Assembly (NCBI GenBank): GCA_905221605.1
Contig: CAJNDS010002095.1
Location: forward strand, 614,531-678,530
Direction: 5' to 3'
Source: Symbiodinium natans
Lineage: Eukaryota > Sar > Dinophyceae > Suessiales > Symbiodiniaceae
DNA length: 64,000 bases
This document shows, one piece after another, positions 30,071-39,101 of the stretch. The notes under the pieces were generated by a model. That model made no database searches. It saw only the letters and a list, made by a program, of their open reading frames with translations, and was not told the origin of the DNA. Each line of letters begins with the position of its first letter. Within the stretch, counting starts at the first letter, position 1. The position numbers and the translations under genes are program-made.

Positions 30071-30755
30071 TAGGTAGTATAGGATATCTGACCCCAGTTT
30101 AAGGTTCATCTCCCTAAACCCTAAACCCTAAACCCTAAGGGGTTTAGGGGTTTTCCGGAGAAACCTTTGGTGAGTTATGTGCATAGGGCTCGAGCCCAAA
30201 CCTTGAGCCCTCATCCTCACCTCCTTGATCCCGAAACAAATCGGGCTTACAGCTTAGGGTTTACTTGTTTTTAGGGTTCAGGCTTTAGGGTTTTATCTCC
30301 CGGGGGGGGGGGGGGGTCGGGGGGCCATGTAGGCTTTCGAGCTGGATTAGGATGGTGACATTGTGCCGCTTCGCCTGGGTGGGGTTGCGGCTTAGTAGGC
30401 TTTGAGGTGTAGGCTTTACGGTGTTAGGGCTTAGGGTCCAGGATTTTAGGGTGCACGTTTGGGGGAGGAATCTTGACAAGACTTGAGCTGGCAGAGGCTA
30501 GGTATGACTAGGATCCCCCTTAAACCCTGTAAGTCTCAAACCCTGCATTCCCTTTCTGTGTTGAAGCATCTTGTTGGGTGGGTTGGCCTGTGCGGATATT
30601 GGAGCTGACCCCAAACCCCTGAATCCTGAACCCTAAACCTAAGCCCATACGCCCTGGCCCCTACGCCCTCCAGCAACTTCATCCCTTTTAGGGTTTGGGG
30701 TTTCGGGGTTAGGGTGTTAGATGGTTTTCGGGCTTAGGGAACCGCAACCCCACAC

Positions 30756-30847
30756 GCAAGGCCTTTGGAAATGAGCTAGAGCTAGTATTGGTGTTGAGGC
30801 GATCGCCACATCGAGGTCTTCGACGTTGTGGCTTGGGGCTTCGCGGG
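30756..30847 (-). CDS. Exon-like island
   Basis: Minus strand CCCAACAG acceptor, 92 bp open (REAPSHNVEDLDVAIASTPI, LALAHFQRPC), donor GTGTGGGG. Protein-like composition; its flanking telomere orientation is not the usual one. Confidence 0.45.
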
Positions 30848-30854
30848 CTGTTGG

Positions 30855-30932
30855 GACCGTAAGCCCTAAACCCTAAACCCTAAACCCTAAACCCTAAACC
30901 CTAAACCCTAAACCCTAAGCCCTAAGCCCTAA
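30855..30932. repeat. Telomere-like tract, C-strand
   Basis: About ten CCCTAAA copies, ending in CCCTAAG variants. Confidence 0.9.
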
Positions 30933-31251
30933 TGCGCAATCTGCTGGGGTTGGGGCTTAGGGTCGAGGGCGGGTGGGGAAAGCTTGGCATGGCGATCGCC
31001 TTGAACGAGTGAGACACTTTTCCTGGCAGAGCTTCACTCAACCCTAATAGGGTTTAGGGTTTAGGGTTTAGGGCAACCCCCCCCCCAGGCCACCCAAACC
31101 TTGTCTATACAAGCACCCGATGAGATTTGGAAGTTACTTTGGGGGGCATTGAGTCTCGGCAAAGCCTTAGCTCCGAATCCCACAACTACTCCTTGCTTAA
31201 TTAAGATCCCCCCAACAAAAGTTGACGAGAACAATCCCCATGTTTCCCTTT

Positions 31252-31350
31252 CCCTAAGGTCCATGTACCTCATTCTTATATACCTGGGCCCTAAAGTCCT
31301 TGTCTAGGAGGTACTTTAAGGCCCAAGTATATCATAATTAGGTACATGGA
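31252..31350. mobile_element. Foldback element, family A
   Basis: CCCTAAGGTCCATGTACCT and AGGTACATGGACCCTTAGGG ends; interior diverged from the other copies. Confidence 0.85.
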
Positions 31351-31596
31351 CCCTTAGGGCTTACAAGGAAGATCATCTCTATTTCTGGGGGGGGGGGTGC
31401 CAGGAGGAGCCCTTGGGCCCCATCATCAACCCTACAAAGGGCCGTTTTAAAGGGGGGTTATGGTGTAGAAGTAGCGCATCCGGGGTGTCCGAAAAGCAGA
31501 TAGTAGACAACCAAACCCTAAACCCTAAACCCTAAACCCGAAACCCTAAACCCTAAACCCTAAACCCCCCAGTCCTATGTTCTGGAGCGCTCACAC

Positions 31597-31664
31597 CTCT
31601 CTGGCTGGCTCCCGGCGGGATCCTGCGCGCCCTCCTGAGGGTGTGCCAAGGGCACAGACGCAGC
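31597..31664 (-). CDS. Exon with strong splice sites
   Basis: Minus strand acceptor TGCTCTGCTCTGCCACAG, 68 bp open (AASVPLAHPQEGAQDPAGSQ), donor GTGTGAGC. CCCTAAA tracts lie on both sides. Confidence 0.5.
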
Positions 31665-32230
31665 CTGTGGCAGAGCAGAGCAGGAACAGGGACAACACCC
31701 TATCCCTAAACCCTAAACCCTAAACCCTAAACCCTAAACCCCTAACCCTCAACCCTAAACCCTAAAATAAACCCTAAACCCTAGACCCTAAACCCCTAAA
31801 CCCTAAACCCTAAACCCGACACCCCCCATCAGCTAGTTTCTTCGATCCAGGCCTTGGGGCCTTAGGACCCTCAAGTCTACACGAAGAAGCCGCATTTACA
31901 ACGCTTCATCTCCAATCTCCGAAGTCCAGAAGTCCCGAGGCTCAAACCCTGGCCCACGCCAGGGTGGAAGGGTCGGGGTTGCAGCGTTATAGCGTTATAG
32001 CGTTATAGCGCTTTGGGGTTTAGGGTTTAGGGTTTAGGGTTTAGGGGCGATTTAGGGTTAGAGCTACAGCGTCTATAGGGCGGTAGGGCAGGTTTCGGGT
32101 AATCTAGGGGTCGGAAGAATTGCCGTAGTCCCTTACGGTTCCCTTCAAATTATACTCTATTCGCCCTCAAAACCCTGTTCAAAGTATGAAGGCCCCCTGA
32201 ACCCTAAACCCTAAACCCTAAACCCTAAAC

Positions 32231-32329
32231 CCTATATTCCGCGAGGGCCTCCTGGGCGGACGCCCGGGGCTTGGCCAAAGGCCAGGACGCTTCTCCGCCG
32301 CCCGACGGGCCATCTGGAGCTGCGCCGAC
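32231..32329 (-). CDS. Exon-like island, phase 0 at both ends
   Basis: Minus strand AAACCTAG acceptor, exactly 33 codons (VGAAPDGPSGGGEASWPLAK, PRASAQEALAEYR), donor GTTTAGGG. Telomere tracts in the usual orientation. Confidence 0.45.
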
Positions 32330-32333
32330 CTAG

Positions 32334-32385
32334 GTTTAGGGTTTAGGGTTTAGGGTTTAGGGTTTAGGGTTTAGGGTTTAGGGTT
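32334..32385. repeat. Telomere-like tract, G-strand
   Basis: Seven TTTAGGG copies. Confidence 0.95.
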
Positions 32386-32994
32386 CCCCTGCTACCGCCC
32401 CTCTATACTACATCTTTCCTAGGTTATGGGGTTCTTAAGCGGGGGTTTAGGGTTTAGGGTTGAGGGTTTAGGGTTTAGGGTTTAGGGTTCCCCTACTACC
32501 CGCCTGAACCCTAAACCCTAAACCCCAAACCCTAAACCCTGAACCCTTAACCTGTAGGAGAAACCCATGGGCTTTGGGGCTCTTGCTTACGGTTTTTGGA
32601 CTTCGGGTTGACAGTACGAGCCTCGGCTGGAAGGTTTCTAAGCCTTGAAGCCCTATTCACCCCGGGTTTAGGGTTAGGGTTTAGGGTTTCGGGTTTAGGG
32701 TTTGGGGTTTAGGGCAAAGCACTCGAATAGATGAGGCGCTCTTAAACGCCGCAAGCGTTCGAGGTGATCTGCCATTTACATTCTGGCACATGCTTGGACT
32801 TGGAAAACCCTTAACCCTAACCCCTAAACCCTAAGCCCTAAACCCAGAAACCCTAAACCCTAAACCCTAAACGCAAGTCGAGCTCCTATCTGTAGTTCGG
32901 CTCGAATAAGTAATTCCGGCTCAGGGTGATTCCACAACCCGACTGTCTGGCTCAACCCTCAGGAGGGCTTGAGGTTTGGCGTTTAGGTTTAGGG

Positions 32995-33077
32995 AGGGTT
33001 TAATCAGAAAGGGCTTAGGGCTTAGGGTTTAGGGTTTAGGGTTTAGGGTTTAGGGTTTAGGGTTTAAGCAGAAAGGG
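32995..33077. repeat. TTTAGGG tract between 19 bp direct repeats
   Basis: AGGGTTTAATCAGAAAGGG (32995-33013) and AGGGTTTAAGCAGAAAGGG (33059-33077) differ by one base and enclose about six TTTAGGG/CTTAGGG units. Confidence 0.8.
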
Positions 33078-33386
33078 TTTGGACTTCACAGAACAATCGG
33101 GGCAGGCTTCGGGGTGATATTCTCGTGCGCGAAAGATGGTGACGCTGGCCGGTCCCAGACACGCGCGCGAGGCTGTACCCCTAAAGCCTAAACCCTAAAC
33201 CCTAACCCCTAAACCCTAAACCTACGAAACATAACCCTATAAGCCCCGAACCCTAAAACTCTAAATCTAATCCCGGTAAGCCCTGTAAGCACTATAATTA
33301 GCCCTTTTAGACCTGCAAACCCTGTAAACCTGCTGTAAACCCATGTCATCTAAACCCTCTCCAAACCCTAAACCCTGTTAAACAAG

Positions 33387-33390
<4 letters not shown>

Positions 33391-33452
<62 letters not shown>
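33391..33452 (+). repeat. (TG)n microsatellite
   Basis: About 30 TG dinucleotides. Confidence 0.97.
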
Positions 33453-33457
<5 letters not shown>

Positions 33458-33559
33458 CTGTCTGTGTGTCTTTGGGGTGAAGGGGAAGGGGGGGCGGGGT
33501 CCTAAATTCAGGACTAATAAACATTAACCCTAAAGAAAAGGGGGTCCTAGCCAGGTCTC

Positions 33560-33787
33560 ATGGACGCATCTTGCGTGCGACGTGGCCTGTCCAGACTCTG
33601 TGGCGACGATACCGAAACAACCTTCTATGAGAGGTATGGAAAGAACAGAATCCGGCAAACCAGACTGCTACACCCTGACCCCGAAAACCCTGAAGAAAAC
33701 ACCTTCACCCTAAGCCCTAAAACGATTCGCAAGTGCTCTGCGTCCCAGTGTCTTTACTGCTGGCGCTGCTCGAATCACCTTCGCTGA
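33560..33787 (+). CDS. Small ATG-initiated ORF, doubtful
   Basis: 75 codons from ATG (MDASCVRRGLSRLCGDDTET) to TGA, Arg/Cys-rich. The minus strand over its right half reads EGDSSSASSKDTGTQSTCES and fits the strand of neighbouring exons, so this may be an antisense shadow. Confidence 0.2.
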   Translation: MDASCVRRGLSRLCGDDTETTFYERYGKNRIRQTRLLHPDPENPEENTFTLSPKTIRKCSASQCLYCWRCSNHLR

Positions 33788-33967
33788 GGGCTTCGAGTTT
33801 AGGGTTTGCTAGGGTCAGATGCCCATGCCACGATTTCTGGTATTCGGGCTTAGAGTTTGGGTCTGGGTTGGGGAGACATGGGTTTACAGTAGGCTCACCT
33901 ATTCAACCCTAAACCCTGCACCTTATACCCCAGCTGTAGGGTCCGCAATGCATTGCACACCAAGAAC

Positions 33968-34013
33968 TGCCTGCTGCTTTTTCAAAAGCTGGCCCAGCTC
34001 CCTCTCAGCCTCC
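33968..34013 (-). CDS. Coiled-coil exon
   Basis: Minus strand CACATTGAG acceptor, 46 bp open (EAERELGQLLKKQQA), donor GTTCTTGG. Confidence 0.45.
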
Positions 34014-34186
34014 CTCAATGTGCAACACACTCAAACCTCCCCACCTACCCCACCCACGAAAACAGGGGAGTCTGGTGGATGCAGGGCTATCTTGGATCTC
34101 TCCCATGTCCAGGAGACCCCTCTAAACCCTAAACCCTAAACCCAAAAAACCCGAAACCCGAAACCCGAAACCGACACCTAAACCCT

Positions 34187-34238
34187 AAACCCTAAACCCT
34201 AAACCCTAAACCCTAAACCCTAAACCCTAAACCCTAAA
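34187..34238. repeat. Telomere-like tract, C-strand
   Basis: About eight CCCTAAA copies preceded by CCCGAAA units at 34150. Confidence 0.9.
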
Positions 34239-34369
34239 GTGGGGCTCAAGCGTCTCTTCACTGGTTGAGACACACTGGCAGCTGCCATTTCCTGCGAGCT
34301 CTAGAATCCAAAGGAACGGGGAGATATTCTTTAGGATTATGAGTTATATATGGTGTTTCCAAAATATAT

Positions 34370-34545
34370 CATGATTTCCCCTACTACCCTCCTCAAAAAT
34401 ACTCCCCCGCTGGGTTCCCCCCCTGAAATAACCTTAATTAGGCTATAATTTCCCTGAACAGCCTGAATTATGGGGGGAACCTAGGGGGGGGGGGGGTACA
34501 GTACAAAGGGGGGGGGGGGGGGAGTAGTATGGGAACCTATGAGAA
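34370..34545. mobile_element. Foldback element with G and C runs
   Basis: TTTCCCCTACTACCCTCC and GGGGGGAGTAGTATGGGAA are inverted; inner CTGGGTTCCCCCC / GGGGGGAACCTAG also pair. Related left halves occur at 18015 and 32388. Confidence 0.65.
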
Positions 34546-34868
34546 CAGAGGACGCCTGATGCACTCCACGAAACCCTAAACCCTATGTGAAGAGAGACTG
34601 CCTCAGCTAGAATCTTTTGCAGACTTCCTCATTAAACTTAGGGCTTAGGGCTTAGGGCTTAGGGTTTAGGGTTTAAGGTTCCTCAGCCCTAAGCCCTAAG
34701 CCCTAAACCTTAAACCCTAAACCCTCAACCGTTTCAGGCTTTGTAAGTGGAAATGGGGTCAAGCTTCAGTTGTGGCTGAGGGCTGTGGGCTGCTGGGTCT
34801 GGCGATGGAGCAGTTGTGGTTAAGCGCTTTGAGGGTTTAGGTTTTAGAGGGTTTAGGGCTCAAGGGTC

Positions 34869-34937
34869 TACCGGGTCCATCTTTACCTACAGCTTTATGG
34901 GTTATACCACCTAATTCGCTAAGTAGAGTCCCAGGTA
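34869..34937. mobile_element. Foldback element, family C, internally deleted
   Basis: TACCGGGTCCATCTTTACCT and AAGTAGAGTCCCAGGTA ends; one inner arm missing. Confidence 0.7.
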
Positions 34938-34942
34938 TAGCA

Positions 34943-34988
34943 ACCCTTTCTCTTTCTCTTTCTCTTTCTCTCTCTCTCTCTCTCTCTT
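34943..34988 (+). repeat. (CTTTCT)n/(CT)n microsatellite
   Basis: Pure pyrimidine tract of CTTTCT units then CT dinucleotides. Confidence 0.95.
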
Positions 34989-35097
34989 TGGTTGGGGTCA
35001 AGGTATGCATGAATAGGTTTATCAACAGGGTTTGAGGTTTAGTTCAGGATACTGCCCTGAACCCTAAACCCTCAACCCGAAAGCCAAAACGATAAAC

Positions 35098-35192
35098 CTT
35101 CTGGGGTATTCTTTCTTGGCTCCTCGGGAGTGTTCCCCCGAAGCCACTTGGGCAGCTTGTGGTCCTTGGCTTTCATGGCGATGGGAGATTCG
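35098..35192 (-). CDS. Exon-like segment, Lys/Pro-rich
   Basis: Minus strand CCCCAAAG acceptor, 95 bp open (ESPIAMKAKDHKLPKWLRGN, TPEEPRKNTPE), donor GTTTATCG. Confidence 0.45.
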
Positions 35193-35376
35193 CTTTGGGG
35201 TTTAAGGTTTAGGGTTGAGGGTGTAGGGCTAGTCCCGCTCCTAGTCGGAGAGAAGTGAGGAGGATAAGCGACTCTTGTGTGCTGGGTTACCCCAGTAACC
35301 TCAGGAGAACATGGGCGTCCTTGATCGTAGTCAATCGGACTAAGCCCGAGAAGGGGAATGAGGCCTAGTTTATAGG

Positions 35377-35434
35377 GGATAGGATTCGGGGGATCCTTGG
35401 GGAAGGGCTCCCTTTTAAGGGTCCCCCCTACCTA
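35377..35434. mobile_element. Foldback element, family D, internally deleted
   Basis: GGATAGGATTCGGGGGATCC and AAGGGTCCCCCCTACC ends with most of the core lost. Confidence 0.65.
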
Positions 35435-35506
35435 GGAGTTTAAGACTCCTCCAAGGTTCGGCAGATGACTGCCGATCTGAAAAACTGCCACCGAAAGCCG
35501 TTCACC
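35432..35506 (-). CDS. Possible terminal exon
   Basis: Minus strand acceptor TTTGCCTTTTTTTAG, then 24 codons (GERLSVAVFQIGSHLPNLGG, VLNS) and TAG inside the family D element. The acceptor is strong. Confidence 0.4.
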   Translation of the reverse strand, partial: GERLSVAVFQIGSHLPNLGGVLNS

Positions 35507-35691
35507 CTAAAAAAAGGCAAAGGTCACGCGCTTCTCACCTGTGAAGCCTTGTTCCCTCCAAAAGCCAACAAAAAAGTAGCGCTCAATCACTGAAACTTGA
35601 TCCCTACCCTAACCCTGCATACGCTTAACGCCTTAACCTAAACACTCGGCCCTGAATCCTAACCACCACCACCACCCCCCCCCCCCCCCCG

Positions 35692-35790
35692 CAAAGACAG
35701 CACTCTTGCACGCGAGGCTTCCGTCACAACCTTCGTAACTGGCGGCTCGATCTTTTCTGGTCTTCGCCGGCGTTGACGCTGCTTCTCCTT
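35692..35790 (-). CDS. Exon-like segment, Arg-rich
   Basis: The minus strand is open through WKEKQRQRRRRPEKIEPPVT and KVVTEASRARVLSLR, next to a C homopolymer (plus 35676-35690). Edges approximate. A plus ATG frame at 35805-36011 lies just outside and is not supported further. Confidence 0.4.
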
Positions 35791-36250
35791 CCAGATTTCA
35801 ACCCATGATAATGGCCCAGACTATCATCCCGCAACACATGGTATACAGGCTACTGTATGTATGGAATCGCATCAGGGTTCTCTTGGAAATTTGGACTGGA
35901 AGGCTTGAACACCACAAAGGCCTTATGTGCGCTGGTCGTCTTTTTCTTGCTAAGAGGTACCGAATGCTGTTCAGTGTTACAGGCGAACGATGGAAACATC
36001 ACATTTTGTGATCAAGGAGCCTTAGCTGAGAAGACTTTCTTTGCGCAGGGGGGGTTGGGAGGAGCTAACCCTAAACCCTAAGCCCTGAACCCTGAACCCT
36101 AAACCCTAAACCCTAAACCCTAAACCCTAAACACTAAACCCTAAACCCTAAACTGAACCTTGCGATTTGGGTAGTATGGAGGTCTGGCCTGGGTGCGAAT
36201 CTTATACCCCAGAACCCAACCTCTCACCTGACAAATCCGTCAGAATCATC

Positions 36251-36368
36251 ACTAGACCCGGGAGTAACCCAGGAATAAAAAGGGCACCCTTTTTTGATTT
36301 TAAGGGGATTATAACGGAACCACAAGCCTAAAAAAAGGAGAAAAAAAGTGCCTACTCCCGGTCCTAGA
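36251..36368. mobile_element. Foldback element, family K
   Basis: CTAGACCCGGGAGTA and TACTCCCGGTCCTAG ends, with AAAAAGGGCACCC / AGTGCCTAC inside. Related pieces (TTTAAAGGGG core; CCTACTCTGGGTCCTAG end) occur at 37112-37215 and 40108-40195. Confidence 0.6.
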
Positions 36369-36427
36369 TCAGCTTGACCATCCGAACACAAAAACCTGAA
36401 CCACAAAACCAAACACCGCTTGAAATA

Positions 36428-36840
36428 TTCTCCAAAAACCCCAAACCCTAAAACCCTAAAACCCTAAAACCCTAAAACCCTAAAACCCTAAAACCCTAAA
36501 ACCTTAAAACCCTAAAACCCTAAAACCCTAAAACCCTAAAACCCTAAAACCCTAAAACCCTAAAACCCTAAATTCCTAAAACCCCAAAACCCTAAAACCC
36601 TAAAACCCCAAAACCCTAAAACCCTAAAACCCTGAAACCCTAAATCCTTAAAACCCCAAAACCCCTAAAACCCTAAAACCCCAAAACCCTAAAACCCTGA
36701 AACCCTAAAACCCTAAAACCCTAAAACAATAAAACCCTAACACCCTAACACCCTAACACCCTAAAACCCTAAAACCCTAAAACCCTAAAACCCTAAAACC
36801 CTAAAACCCTAAAACCCTAAAACCCTAAACACTAAGCCCT
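36428..36840. repeat. CCCTAAAA octamer tract (TTTTAGGG type)
   Basis: About fifty tandem CCCTAAAA units with few variants (CCCCAAAA, CCCTAACA). It is the only long tract of the octamer and differs from the heptamer that dominates the window. Confidence 0.95.
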
Positions 36841-36854
36841 AAATCCTACACCTG

Positions 36855-36964
36855 CCCTAAGGGTCCATGTACCTAAATATTGAATACTTAGGCCTTAAAG
36901 TACTTCCTATATAGGGGCTTTGGGGCCCAAGTATATAATAATGAGGTACATGCACCCTGAGGGC
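36855..36964. mobile_element. Foldback element, family A
   Basis: CCCTAAGGGTCCATGTACCT and AGGTACATGCACCCTGAGGG ends; left half nearly identical to 24641. It abuts the donor of the exon at 36969. Confidence 0.9.
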
Positions 36965-36968
36965 TGAC

Positions 36969-37060
36969 TTTCAAGGCCTCCAAGGAGGATGCGGCTTTTT
37001 GCAGCCATGTGGGGGTCACCTGCTCCACCCGTGAGCCCGAAGCCCTCAGCATTCGGTACC
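36969..37060 (-). CDS. Exon-like island next to a foldback element
   Basis: Minus strand CTCAAAG acceptor, 92 bp open (YRMLRASGSRVEQVTPTWLQ, KAASSLEALK), donor GTCAGC, four bases from the family A element. The plus strand is also open (FKASKEDAAFCSHVGVTC). Confidence 0.4.
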
Positions 37061-37451
37061 CTTTGAGGGGGTTTAGGGTTTAGGGTTTAGGGTTTAGGGT
37101 TTAGGAAGAGAAACCTGGGAAAAGAAAGGGGGGGGGGGGGCCCTTTTTGGTTTTAAAGGGGCGTCCGAGGGAATCAAAAGCTCAAGCAAAGGGCAGCAGG
37201 AGCCTACGCTGGGTCCTAGGCAGTTCCTTCTGTCGAGCCCGAGCCCTTGCAACTCTCAAACTCAACCCTGTTGGCAGCCGAAAATCCGAAACGATAAGCC
37301 TCAAGAACCGCTACAAACCCAAAAAGCACCCAACCAAAACCGCAAAACACCTTAACAAAAACCTATAAGCCCTTTCAAGTAAACTCTAAGCGCCCAAAAC
37401 CCCAGAACCCGAACCTCACCAGACGACCTGGCTACGAGTCCCAAGAGAGGT

Positions 37452-37528
37452 TGTCGCGTTTGGAGGGTTTAGGGTTTAGGGTTTATCGGGTTTAGGGTTT
37501 AGGGTTTAGGGCTGTCGCGTTTAGAGGG
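37452..37528. repeat. TTTAGGG tract between 16 bp direct repeats
   Basis: TGTCGCGTTTGGAGGG (37452-37467) and TGTCGCGTTTAGAGGG (37513-37528) differ at one base and enclose about six TTTAGGG-type units. Confidence 0.85.
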
Positions 37529-37590
37529 GCTAAGTAAGATGAAGTGCCTCGATACCCTATAAGCCCTACGCCCTGCACACTATACACCGG

Positions 37591-37744
37591 CACTTGGAGG
37601 TTCATGGAATTATTAACCAAATAGAAGTACTTGTAGCTGTACTTATAACTGTACTTATAACCATATTAGGGCACTTAAGGGGCTTGTAAGGCGGGTTATA
37701 CGCACAGTAATACTTGGTGAATAGGTACCATGAACCTCCAAATG
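37591..37744. mobile_element. Foldback element, family B
   Basis: CACTTGGAGGTTCATGG and CCATGAACCTCCAAATG ends; interior TTATAA/ACTTATAA words as at 22587. Confidence 0.85.
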
Positions 37745-37772
37745 GGATAAGCCAAAAAGGGCGCCCTCCTTA

Positions 37773-37853
37773 TAACCCTAAACCCTAAACCCTAAACCCT
37801 AAACCCTAAACCCTAAACCCTAAACCCTAAACCCTAAACCCTAAACCCTAAAC
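37773..37853. repeat. Telomere-like tract, C-strand
   Basis: About eleven CCCTAAA copies. Confidence 0.95.
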
Positions 37854-37861
37854 CAAATAAT

Positions 37862-37975
37862 CTCAATATTCAAGCAGGAGCCTGCCGGGATGGGGCTGCG
37901 CTTGGAACCGACAGGCGCGGGGACTGCCGCGGGGAAGACAGGCGCGGAGAATCGGTGACCTGGAGGCTCATAGAA
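37862..37975. other. GC-rich island, open on both strands
   Basis: Plus reads QAGACRDGAALGTDRRGDC to TAA; minus reads SLQVTDSPRLSSPRQSPRL to TGA. Strand and edges undecided. Confidence 0.3.
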
Positions 37976-38209
37976 GCTTAAACCCGAAACCCCAAACCCG
38001 AAACCCTTAACCCTAAACCCTAAACCCTAAACCCCAAACCCTAAACCCTGAACCCTAAACCCTAAATGCGAAACCCTATGAAAGCTTGAGCCCCAGCACC
38101 TGTACAGGGCTCACAACATCCCAGAAGTCAGAACTGCTATGTTCCCCCAAACTCCCCTTGCCCCCCCCAAAGAGGCACCCCCGGACACACTTTAAACCTA
38201 GCGTATTGT

Positions 38210-38392
38210 AGGAGTCGGAAGAATTGCAAACAACATCCCCTTATGGTCCCTTTATAATTATACTGCTATAACGACCCCCCCGCCCCCAGGGTTCAGGGAT
38301 AGAATATAGGGGCCTGAATCATTGGAATAGGGTTCTGGGGGTTATTATGGTAGAATTACAAGGGAATACGATTAGAAATTATTCCGACCCCC
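38210..38392. mobile_element. Foldback element, GGAGTCGGAAGAATT family
   Basis: GGAGTCGGAAGAATTGC and AATTATTCCGACCCCC ends with inner TTATAATTATACTG / TATGGTAGAATTACAA. A partial relative lies at 32108-32165. Confidence 0.7.
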
Positions 38393-38935
38393 ATATGACT
38401 TTGAGTTCAGGTATCCCATTCTTCTTGGCGCTCCCTGATCCTAAACCCTCAACCCGGAAATACAGAAGGGCTGCACGCTGATGCGGGTACTCTGCCTCAA
38501 AACCGGAAATTTGGGAGTAGAGTGTAGGGCCAAGGGCCCCCATTGTACAGGTTTAGGCCATGGAAAGAGGCAAGAGGTTAGGTTGTGCTTTGGTATGATG
38601 TGCGGTCAAGGGAGGGGCTGCCTCAGAAACCCTAAACCCAAAACCCAAAACCCCAAAAACCCAAAACCCCTAAACCCCTACACCCCTAATCCCCCAAACC
38701 CCTAAACCCCCAAACCCCTTCCTCGGAGGGAGCAGGTGAAGGGCAGGGCTTTGGCTCTTAAACTGAAAAACAAAGTGCTTTGTCGTTGGTGGTGTTGGGT
38801 GCCCCCCCCCCTGGTTCTTGGTAGGGAGTGAGGGAATGGGGGGCCCTATGTGTATACATAAATATGTATAGATAAACATACCCTTAAAGGGATTACATAG
38901 GGTACCTCCTTCCTTCATTCCCTTCGAAGAGCTAC

Positions 38936-39031
38936 CTAAGCACCGGCTTCGTAGCGGCACTCTGTCCACGCCTTCTGCGAGAGCTCAGAGGTTCGGTCGT
39001 CTCGCAGGGGCGCCGTCCTGGTGCCGTCGTA
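38936..39031 (-). CDS. Exon-like segment, doubtful
   Basis: The minus strand is open through YDGTRTAPLRDDRTSELSQK and AWTECRYEAGA to TAG. A TTTAGGG tract (39036-39100) lies immediately upstream on this strand. Confidence 0.3.
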   Translation of the reverse strand, partial: YDGTRTAPLRDDRTSELSQKAWTECRYEAGA

Positions 39032-39039
39032 TGGTTGTA

Positions 39040-39101
39040 GGGTTTTTTAGGGTTTAGGGTTTAGGGTTTAGGGTTTAGGGTTTAGGGTTTAGGGTTTAGG
39101 G
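39040..39101. repeat. Telomere-like tract, G-strand
   Basis: About eight TTTAGGG copies. Confidence 0.95.

Noticed and set aside
34640..34725. Exact inverted repeat of CTTAGGG/CCCTAAG blocks
   Set aside because: The order of variant units in the two halves is not mirrored, so it is two tracts of opposite orientation rather than a true palindrome.
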